Shown piece after piece: positions 30,953 to 38,901 of a stretch of DNA of 64,000 nucleotides (position 1 is its first letter; each line of letters opens with the position of its first letter). The stretch is from NCBI GenBank assembly GCA_903995115.1, contig LR877149.1, forward strand, positions 186,001 to 250,000. Reading direction: 5' to 3'. The translations under genes and the position numbers were made by a program. Under the pieces are notes generated by a model. The model ran no database searches. It had not been told where the DNA came from and saw nothing but the letters and a program-made list of their open reading frames with translations. This stretch comes from Angomonas deanei (taxonomy: Eukaryota > Euglenozoa > Kinetoplastea > Trypanosomatida > Trypanosomatidae).

Positions 30953-33727
30953 TTACTCAATGGTGAGTAGTCTCATCGCACTACGCACCACCGCCCGAAG
31001 AAGCAGCGCCAACAGCTGTTTAATCTCATACGAAATAAACGCGCTCTTATTCCAGAAGCGACTGGCGGCGGGTTGGGTATAGATAAAGTTACGCTGGTAC
31101 AGCACCGGGAACACCACTAGCCCTAGCATCAGTCGCACAATGGAGGTGAGCAACAACTGCAGGGCATACGACGTTTTGCACTGCCGTTTTCGTTCCAACT
31201 TGTGCTGAACCGCTAAACTACCCGCGTAGGCCACCAGCGGGGCACTACTCACCGCCGCACTAATGAGCATCTCATCCATCAGCATCTTGCAACTAATATC
31301 ACTGTACGATATGCCGTAGGCCAACACCCGCAGGGGGGCTATCGCGGCGGCAGACACAATGGACGCAATCCACGGCTGACTGAAAAAGTTACAAATTTGG
31401 TGGTACACAAAGTTACGCGCCAAGTCCCCGCACATCATGTACGGCAGTCCTTCGTAGAGCTTCAGCTTGGTGACGGCCAGCGAAAGGGGTCCCTGCGGTT
31501 CGTTTGTTATCTCCAGGACATTGTTACCAGAGGGGACAAACGGTGTATACCGCATCGACAATTTTTGCATGCAGAGCGTGTTGATCAGGTCTTGTATAAT
31601 ATCCGTCCACGCCGAGGCGCTGGCGGGGAAGTGGGTGATGAGAGGGATGCGGCTGCGGTTGCCGGCCCGGTTTACCATCTCCTTCGAGGACTGTTGTTTC
31701 TGATACTCCGACAGGGCAATGAGTCGCAGCGGCTCGGAGATGTTCTGAAAGAGCTGAGCCGCCAGATCGGGGTGGCCGTTGAGGAGCTCATTCAGGACAG
31801 AGGAGGAGAGGTGATAGGTGACGGTGTCGGCCTGTGCCGCCCGAACCGTCTCATTCGACGTCGCCTGTGTAATAAACTCGTACATCCCTATCGTCTGACC
31901 TTTCCCCACAAACCGGGCGGGGAGGGAGCTGTACTCGGGGTGGTTGTACGCGACGAGGCCACCCTGCGCCACCACCCACAGCCGGGCGTGACGGTCGTTG
32001 CGGTAGATGAGGTAATCTCCCTTGGCGTGCACACGACGAACAAACTTTTTGGCAATCACCTTCAACTGATGAGAGGAACACCCCTGGAAGAGTGGCAGAC
32101 GCCGTAGGAGTTCATTCACGGACACCGTCGTGCTGCGGTCCACACGGGGGGCCACGTCGGAGAGTGCTTCCACACCGGGCAGAGGATTGCCCTGGAGCAC
32201 CTCCACACTGGAGATACCACCGCTGGAGATGTGCAGAAAGTGGGAGTCCATTCCGACGCTACGAATCACGTCTAAGGTGTGCCGTCCGCCGACCACCGAG
32301 ATGATGGTGGTGTTCCCTACCAAGGTGGCAAAGTCCCCAGTCCCTTTGCAGTACCCCTGCGCCGTGCAGCCCAGCGAGCCTGTCCAGAACACCGTCCGAC
32401 AGTCCCGCAAGAAACGGGAGAAGAGGTGAATGGTATTGACACCGCAGTCCACGAGGTAGACATCCCCGGGAATCGCAGAGGAATCGACACACGTGACGTC
32501 AGGGTTCTCGTCCGCGTGGAGATCCATATTTTTCACGGCGAGGTGATCCACCGGAAGGACCAAATCGACCCCGTAGTACTCACACGATTCTAAAATCTCT
32601 TTTGCAAACTCGGAGCACTTTATGAGCTCGCGGTCGTCCCCTTTCTTACTGCCCGATCGCACGCTGCCATTGTTACCGGCGGACTTTCTCTTGTACTTAA
32701 GATACGAGCTGTTGGTGCGGGTTCGCTCCATGAGGTCCTCATCCTCGGTGTTGTACCCCATTCCTACGCCATACCCTTTGGCGACTAGGAACGGGTAGAC
32801 CACTGCTCCGCCCACCAGGATGCGGTCGACCTTTCCGACCAAGTTGTGGATGAGCTGCAACTTTTCAGGGATATTCTTACCCGCAATAACCACCGCCAAT
32901 GGACGGGATGGGTGAACCAGAAATTTGGAGTAGAAGGCTAATTCTCTGTCCATCGAGTTACCCGCGGCACCGTGCTGAATCACCGTGGGGAGCTCCACCG
33001 AGCTGGCCAAGAAGCGGTGGGCGGTGGCGAACGAGTCGTTGATAAACACGTCAATGTAGCGTTCTAGAATATCGGCCATCTGCTTCCGCTCCTCGTAGAT
33101 GAGGGAGGTTTCGTTTTTGTAATAGCGCAAGTTCTCCAGTACCATGATTTCACCGCGGTGCAGACTCTGCAAGGGCGGTGCGATGCAGTCCGGCGCAAAG
33201 TGCACCGTGACGTCAGGAAAAATGGTGCGCAGCGAGTCGACAAAGGAGAGCGTGCTGCAGCAGTAGAATTCTTTTCTTGGAAAGATGGTCCGCAGGGCTT
33301 TTGACTTTTCATGGAGCGAGACGGACGAGAAGAAGGTGGTCTTTCCTCGCCGCAGCTCCGCCCCGTCTTCTAAGAACTCTTTTTTCGTGGAGGGTATGAG
33401 CTTCAGCACCTCCATTTTTACAGAGGACGGCAGGGTGGAAAAGAAGTGGGTATACCCCATACCGTCTTCGTTGTGAAACGCATCCAGGGCAATGTCCCTA
33501 TCCTGCTTGGAGAGATTGAGACTGATGCCATCTAACGGGCCAAAGGAGGAGGCAAGCAGCACGCGGGCCTGCTTCTTCAACAAGTAGTCGATCGTGGACA
33601 AGGTGGCTTTGAAGTCGCTGGACTCCCCGACAATGTTTTGCGGATCGACTAAGAGAAAGAACACCTTGTCCCGGATGGGGTAGACATCGAACACGGTGTG
33701 TTTAGAGCCGATAAAAACACTAGACAT
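30953..33727 (-). CDS. degenerate phosphoglycerate kinase fused to a cyclic-nucleotide-binding-like domain and membrane region
   Basis: The 924-residue protein has a PGK-like region (about 1-515). Conserved landmarks are HFAPDCIAPPLQSL, MVLENLRYYKNETSL, INDSFATAHRFLASS and AFYSKFLVHPSRPLAVVIAGK. Catalytic features have decayed: the N-terminal RxDFNVP-type loop is FLLVDPQNIV; the HxGRP-type loop is ASSFGPLDG; the WNGPMG-type loop is WTGSLGCTAQG; and the GGGDT-type loop is VVGGRHT. Residues about 535-665 resemble a cyclic-nucleotide-binding beta-barrel (LLRRLPLFQGCSSHQLKVIA; GDYLIYRNDRHARLWVVAQG), with a poorly conserved phosphate cassette around IGMYEFITQATSNETVRAA. The last 230 residues contain about four hydrophobic segments. 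A membrane-bound, probably non-glycolytic sensor or pseudoenzyme is inferred. The alternative is a PGK with unusual chemistry. Confidence 0.75.
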   Translation of the reverse strand: MSSVFIGSKHTVFDVYPIRDKVFFLLVDPQNIVGESSDFKATLSTIDYLLKKQARVLLASSFGPLDGISLNLSKQDRDIALDAFHNEDGMGYTHFFSTLPSSVKMEVLKLIPSTKKEFLEDGAELRRGKTTFFSSVSLHEKSKALRTIFPRKEFYCCSTLSFVDSLRTIFPDVTVHFAPDCIAPPLQSLHRGEIMVLENLRYYKNETSLIYEERKQMADILERYIDVFINDSFATAHRFLASSVELPTVIQHGAAGNSMDRELAFYSKFLVHPSRPLAVVIAGKNIPEKLQLIHNLVGKVDRILVGGAVVYPFLVAKGYGVGMGYNTEDEDLMERTRTNSSYLKYKRKSAGNNGSVRSGSKKGDDRELIKCSEFAKEILESCEYYGVDLVLPVDHLAVKNMDLHADENPDVTCVDSSAIPGDVYLVDCGVNTIHLFSRFLRDCRTVFWTGSLGCTAQGYCKGTGDFATLVGNTTIISVVGGRHTLDVIRSVGMDSHFLHISSGGISSVEVLQGNPLPGVEALSDVAPRVDRSTTVSVNELLRRLPLFQGCSSHQLKVIAKKFVRRVHAKGDYLIYRNDRHARLWVVAQGGLVAYNHPEYSSLPARFVGKGQTIGMYEFITQATSNETVRAAQADTVTYHLSSSVLNELLNGHPDLAAQLFQNISEPLRLIALSEYQKQQSSKEMVNRAGNRSRIPLITHFPASASAWTDIIQDLINTLCMQKLSMRYTPFVPSGNNVLEITNEPQGPLSLAVTKLKLYEGLPYMMCGDLARNFVYHQICNFFSQPWIASIVSAAAIAPLRVLAYGISYSDISCKMLMDEMLISAAVSSAPLVAYAGSLAVQHKLERKRQCKTSYALQLLLTSIVRLMLGLVVFPVLYQRNFIYTQPAASRFWNKSAFISYEIKQLLALLLRAVVRSAMRLLTIE

Positions 33728-33886
33728 GCTGGTAGCGGTATATATTTGTTTCTGTTGGAAAAGGAGAGAGGGAAAAATGAATCAGGGAAGTAAAATTTTA
33801 CAAAAAGGTCGATTGATAAGGAAAACGAGCTTTAAGAATAATAATAAAAAAAATTACTTCAGTGAAAACAGTTATTAATCGGTTAT

Positions 33887-35719
33887 TTAAATGCCATAGG
33901 TCGATGCGGTGGTACCGGACTGAATGGCGCTCACGATAGCATCCCAGTTGTAGCCGTGTTGGGCCACGAGGGCTGCCCCTTGCGTCGGCTCAAGGCCAAA
34001 CTTGTTCCCAATCCGACAAATCACGATCGCCCCCATCGGGTCCTGGGACACTAACGTCGCGCACTGCTCAAAGGCCACCATGGGTACACCGCTAAGGTCC
34101 TCTAGGACGGTCACCAGCTCGAGGTCACTGTGGACGAACTGACAGAGCTGACGGACGACCGGAGCGGGGACGGTGTAGCGGCGACCGTAGAGGGCGGCTC
34201 GATGAGGGTCCTCCTTGGGGGTGAAGACTACGTCGTAATTATGCACATCGCGGAAGAGAATATTATCCGGCGTCAGTGAGTCCGCCGCGGAAATGACATC
34301 TGCGTCTTCCAGCTCTCGTCCACCAAATGGGGCTAAGGTGACACTGTCGTTGGTAATATGCCAGCGGCCTGGCGCGGTGTTCTCCACGACGAGCACGCGT
34401 GTAAAGTTGCGCTTAATGACCAAGGCGTCCTTGAGAAACGGATCGTTCAGAATGGCCGGCGCGTTGGCGTTCGGGACGGGTTTGGCGCTCCCAGGGTGAC
34501 GGTAGCGCCACATGATAATACCATGCAAGGTGATGACACTGATGGGCACCTTCATCTCGGTCGCCCCCGGGCCGTTCCCCTTATTGTCGAGGATCACCAC
34601 ATGAGGGCTCTCGTGGATGAAGTGCCCCACAATGAAGTTCGGTGGGTACAGCAGGCCCACCAGCTGACTGCACACCTCCGTCCGTCCGCAGGCCACCTTA
34701 ATACTGCGCTGCACCCCCTTCTCCAGGTTATGGCTCGCCTCGGTCTGACGAAGACGAAAGGCGACCATCTCTCGCACCACGTCTCGCTGGGAGTCCACAT
34801 TCCGTCCTCCACTGGCGGTACGGGAGGGGGTAGAGACCGCCGCACTGGGGGAGGTGAGGGAGAAGGAAAAGGTGGCGCTGTTGGCGTAGAGGTCCGACAC
34901 CGCGTCCACGCTGCTCTGTCCCTCCTTGGGGTCGCTCTCTAGTGGACCGAAGAGGGAGCACTGCACAAACTGCAGGAGGTGACGTTCATCGTTGGTGTAA
35001 GCCATCCCCACCGCTCCCTCCCCTGTAAAAGGCACCGACGGGTCCTTGAAGATGGGCCACGCCAGAGACAGCGGAGGTGTCACTAGGCTCACGGTGTCCA
35101 ACCCTAGCAGCCACGGCAGTCCCTTCTTGACCGTCTCCCGGTATTGCGGGACGTCCACCACGGGGTTGAAGCGTGTGTCGAGCTCGACCAGCCCCACAAA
35201 CTTTTTTAAATCCCGCACCAACTGCGTCGCGTCGGCCAGCTGATTGTCCTTGACCGATAGTGCCTTGAGCGACACGAGCAGGTCGGCCTCCTCCACCGCC
35301 TTCGCAAAGTGATGCAAGGAGGTGATTTGATTATCGGCGATGATCAGCACGGAGGGAAGGGGAGACAACAACCGCACACAGGAACAGAGGGCCACACAGA
35401 AGGACTTCAAGCTAAAGTTAATGCTCTCCGTGATGCGCTCCAAGTCGGGGTACTTGCGCAGCGCGGTGAGGTCTAACGCGCCCGTCTGGGGGTTGTAAAT
35501 CTTGGCAATCTCCTTTTCAAAAAAGAGTTTCAGCATGGTCGACAGCAGACTGGTAGAGGTGGCATCCTCCGCTGGGGAGGAGGAAGTCACGCCCTTCTCC
35601 TTTACATGAAGATAGGGGCAGTTACGGTTGGCACACTTTCCGCGCTGAAAGTACTTGCAAACAGAGCTTCCCTTATTCTTTTGATTCCCCTTCTTCTTGT
35701 CTTTTTTGAATGGCGGCAT
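33887..35719 (-). CDS. MEX67: Mex67/NXF1-like mRNA export factor with N-terminal CCCH zinc finger
   Basis: The 610-residue protein follows the Mex67 plan. A basic N-terminus leads to one CCCH finger at residues 21-38 (CKYFQRGKCANRNCPYLH, spacing C-7-C-4-C-3-H). Next come leucine-rich-repeat-like segments (about 90-230), an NTF2-like domain (about 270-540, with FSFSL, VVILDNKGNG and VPISVITLHGIIMWRYR strands), and a C-terminal UBA-like TAP-C region ending GLEPTQGAALVAQHGYNWDAIVSAIQ. Mex67 carries mRNA through nuclear pores with Mtr2. The zinc finger is a described feature of trypanosome Mex67 and one basis for assigning this DNA to kinetoplastids. The next gene upstream in the transcript order is a second Mex67-like gene. 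Confidence 0.85.
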   Translation of the reverse strand: MPPFKKDKKKGNQKNKGSSVCKYFQRGKCANRNCPYLHVKEKGVTSSSPAEDATSTSLLSTMLKLFFEKEIAKIYNPQTGALDLTALRKYPDLERITESINFSLKSFCVALCSCVRLLSPLPSVLIIADNQITSLHHFAKAVEEADLLVSLKALSVKDNQLADATQLVRDLKKFVGLVELDTRFNPVVDVPQYRETVKKGLPWLLGLDTVSLVTPPLSLAWPIFKDPSVPFTGEGAVGMAYTNDERHLLQFVQCSLFGPLESDPKEGQSSVDAVSDLYANSATFSFSLTSPSAAVSTPSRTASGGRNVDSQRDVVREMVAFRLRQTEASHNLEKGVQRSIKVACGRTEVCSQLVGLLYPPNFIVGHFIHESPHVVILDNKGNGPGATEMKVPISVITLHGIIMWRYRHPGSAKPVPNANAPAILNDPFLKDALVIKRNFTRVLVVENTAPGRWHITNDSVTLAPFGGRELEDADVISAADSLTPDNILFRDVHNYDVVFTPKEDPHRAALYGRRYTVPAPVVRQLCQFVHSDLELVTVLEDLSGVPMVAFEQCATLVSQDPMGAIVICRIGNKFGLEPTQGAALVAQHGYNWDAIVSAIQSGTTASTYGI

Positions 35720-37129
35720 TTTATTTAGTGAGTGTTTCTCTGACTGGAGTGAGGAGGATTATTATTATTATTAATGAAGAGAGAGATGGAGAGAGGATGG
35801 GTGTTAGAGGAAAGAGAAAAATAACAAGAACAACACTTCTGCTAGTGAAATCAAGGAACCAAAAATAATAGAATATACCGAACAATAAAACAAAACAACA
35901 ACAAAAAATCATCGTGTATATTACAAACAAATAAACCAGTGACAAGTATTAGGAGTGACAACGATGACGTCGCTACACCACATAAAAAAAAAAAAAGGGG
36001 GGGGGATGAAATCTTTTGCTAAATGATTTCAACAAAAAAGAACTATTTTGCGACGCTACTGCAAGTGTCGCCACTGACACCTGCTGCCCACGTACTACTA
36101 CAAAAACAAATAGGGAAACCCCGAAAAAAAAAAAAAAATCGTCAACATGCAGTTGTTTCCACCTGGTAATTTCCATTTTAAAGGAAATAAATAAAAAATT
36201 AGGTTGATGGAGTCATCCAAGCTTTCTGCACCAAGCAAAAAGGGAAGTGTCCTCAACAATAAGCTTTCCCCAAGGAAAGTCATAAAGAATGTTGTAGGTT
36301 TTTTTTTTTTTGAATATCTTTTTCTTCTATTCTTTTTGTATTGACTTTTTATTTTTTTTCGGTGGAGTGTTTCCACATCCCCAAGACACCGCAATAAAAA
36401 GGTGGTTGTGTTAAAAATGCATCCGCATACAATGAAAAAAAAAAAAAAAGAGGAAAACGTAATACTTGTAGAACTAAACACCTCGTTCAAACTTTATACA
36501 CGTTGTAGTACCAACACCGCATTCGTTACCTTAGGAGATAGAAGGAAAGAAGAAAAAGGGTAGATGAAGAGAGAAAGACAGATACAGTATTGTTCTAGAA
36601 GAGATAAAGGTAAGAAAGGCGGGGAGAGAGAAACTAGAAGAGCTAAAGAAAAAAGGTCTATTGCGGTTTCGTGCCACTTTTCTGGTTTGTTTTCTTTCCT
36701 TTTTGATACGCTAAAGCAAAAAAAGTGAAACACCTTTCTTTCAGTTGCTGTCAGGATTGAAGGAGAGAAAGAAAACCACGACAGAAACGTCAAAGTCCAT
36801 CAACATACCATTTTTTTGTTTTGTCCTTTTCAGAAAAGGAGTGCCCCACACTTCATTTCACTTTTGTTTTTCTTTTACACCTTTCCCCGCCTTTCTTATC
36901 ATCATCGACAACAAACATACATATAATATTCTCTATCATTCATTTTTTTTTTTTTAAATAGTATCACAGGGATTAAAAATGGTTACAGTGTTAAATAGTG
37001 TAGTTTACTTTAAAAAAAAAAAAATGAGACACTTCTTTTTCTTTGGCGTATGATAAACACCCTACATCAACAACAACAAAAAAAAAGGTACCGTTCTATG
37101 CGAATATATGCTATTGGGTCATTTGCATT
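35720..37129. other. longest intergenic spacer in the window (1.4 kb)
   Basis: This 1410-base stretch lies between the two Mex67-like genes. It has A and T runs, a G9 run after A12 near 35986-36006, and several small open frames made of homopolymer-coded residues. None has coding-like composition. It contains the 3' UTR of the RGG-type Mex67 gene and the leader of the CCCH type. Small RNA genes could be hidden here, but I see no convincing one. Confidence 0.5.
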
Positions 37130-38707
37130 TTACACGGTCTCAAGACGGCCAATGTAATTCACTACTTCTGTTTCTGGAATCTTACTGAGAATGTACTCTG
37201 CCGTCGTCGCCACACTCAAGTCGTTGGTGCACTTGGCCGCTAGCTCCTTCACCGCCTCCACCGGCAGGCGAGGGGCGAAGGTGCGGGCGAGGTACTGCAC
37301 GTGACGGTAGTCATCGGCGAAGAAGAGGGGATTGCTGAGGGAGCCGTCCTCGTTCACGACGAGCGGGTCCGGCCGGGCAAACACCAGATCATTCGTTATC
37401 TTGATCTCGCCATTGGGCTGCGGGACCACCACCAGCGTGCGGTCAATGAAGCAGGAGGCGAAGGGTGGGTTCTCGGCCACCTTCCCGCCCACCTTCCACT
37501 GAATCTTCACCTTGGAGTGAATCGTCATGACACACATGGGCACCTTGACCCCTTGGGAAATGAACTGCACGCTGGCGTTGGGGTTGAGCGTGTAGGCCAG
37601 TTGAATACTGTCCGACCCAGTCAGTCGTCGCGCCGAGTCCACCACCTTGGAGTGTTGGAAGGCGATATCGCTCTTGTTGGAGAAGTCGTGCTCGAGGTTC
37701 GCATTGCGCAGCACCTGACGCCACCGCTGCACGTCAGTCGACATGGCCCCCAGCAGACTCTTGGGGAGGTCGCCGGTGTTCATAAAGTCGCGCTTGGGGA
37801 TTTGTTTCGGAGTGGGGTAGGCGGCAAAACTGTAGGTAAAGTAGGAGTGCTGGGTGGAGTACAGGTTGGACATACCGGAGGTGTCGCCGGCGAAGGGCTT
37901 TCGTGGAAGAGTTCCAGCTCCACGTACTGAATCAGAGACAGCGCCGTCATCGGAGGTTGGGGTGGTTCCCGGTAGGGTTGGGCAGAGACATGGTAGGACA
38001 CGCTTCTCAATACCGTTCAGCATAATCAGCGAGGGCAGCTGGGAGTGTACCGTCCGGTGGAACTTCTCCAAGAGCGGCTGGTCTCCATCCGGAGGGGTGA
38101 TAGGGTTGCCGGTAATCCACAGCTCGTTCAGGTGGGAAAAGGGCTTGAGGGCCCCAATAAAGTCTAAGTCACGGATGTTATTCTGGTTGACCGCCATCGC
38201 CGTAATGCACTCGTTCAGGTCGGCAGTCCGGAAGGCATGGAGGAGAGAGGCAAATCGGCCAATGCCGTTGGCGTTCAGACTCACCACACGGACGCGTTGT
38301 CCAAAGGCATTTTTAATCGTATCGGCGAGCGCCTTACAAAACGTGTCATTGTTAAAGTTGATACTCTTGGCAATACTGCTCAGATCCGGGATTTGGGCGA
38401 GACTGTCGAGCTTCAGCATGCCATTTTCAGGGTTGAAGACGCTACCCACATTCTTCTCGAACACGAGGGAGAGGAGTGTGTTCAGGACACCCTTTTCCTC
38501 TCCCCTGCTCATGGAGGCGTGGTTGTTATTGTTCTTGTCATAGGGTTTTCCTCTTCCGCCGCCGCCCCCGCCACCACGGCCACGTCTGTCATAACCCCCG
38601 GAGTAAGATCTTCCGCCGTGGTCGCCGCCACCGCCGCCACCTCGACCTCGGCCTTGGAAGCCACCGCGTCCGCGACCACCACCACCACGCTTCGTGAAAG
38701 GAGGCAT
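37130..38707 (-). CDS. second Mex67/NXF1-like protein, RGG-type N-terminus
   Basis: The 525-residue protein has the same leucine-rich-repeat plus NTF2-like architecture as its neighbour. Parallel blocks are LTSLVFEKNVGSVFNPENGMLKLD versus the neighbour's FEKEIAKIYNPQTGALDLT, NDTFCKALADTI versus LKSFCVALCS, and VKVPMCVMTIHSKVKIQW versus MKVPISVITLHGIIMW. In place of a CCCH finger the N-terminus is a Gly/Arg-rich RGG domain (residues 6-55), a common RNA-binding or condensate-forming element. The C-terminal UBA-like region is short (KELAAKCTNDLSVATTAEYI). The two are diverged paralogues, probably from an old tandem duplication, perhaps splitting export of different RNA classes. Confidence 0.8.
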   Translation of the reverse strand: MPPFTKRGGGGRGRGGFQGRGRGGGGGGDHGGRSYSGGYDRRGRGGGGGGGRGKPYDKNNNNHASMSRGEEKGVLNTLLSLVFEKNVGSVFNPENGMLKLDSLAQIPDLSSIAKSINFNNDTFCKALADTIKNAFGQRVRVVSLNANGIGRFASLLHAFRTADLNECITAMAVNQNNIRDLDFIGALKPFSHLNELWITGNPITPPDGDQPLLEKFHRTVHSQLPSLIMLNGIEKRVLPCLCPTLPGTTPTSDDGAVSDSVRGAGTLPRKPFAGDTSGMSNLYSTQHSYFTYSFAAYPTPKQIPKRDFMNTGDLPKSLLGAMSTDVQRWRQVLRNANLEHDFSNKSDIAFQHSKVVDSARRLTGSDSIQLAYTLNPNASVQFISQGVKVPMCVMTIHSKVKIQWKVGGKVAENPPFASCFIDRTLVVVPQPNGEIKITNDLVFARPDPLVVNEDGSLSNPLFFADDYRHVQYLARTFAPRLPVEAVKELAAKCTNDLSVATTAEYILSKIPETEVVNYIGRLETV

Positions 38708-38901
38708 AATACTTAAAATAAAACTTTAAAAAACTAACTAGTGTAAAGCTGTTAAAAATGGTGGAAGTGGGATAATTGTAAATTATGCAAATGTGAAGCA
38801 AGGGAGAAGGAAACACAATAGAAACAACAAAATAAAAACAAAGCCTATACAATTGTAGATAATGTACACGAAACAAACCACCACAACAACTACACCAACT
38901 C

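Noticed and set aside
36016-37243. Small plus-strand open frames between the two Mex67 genes
   Set aside because: They are short, made largely of Lys, Phe and Thr from homopolymers, and run against the direction of the array.
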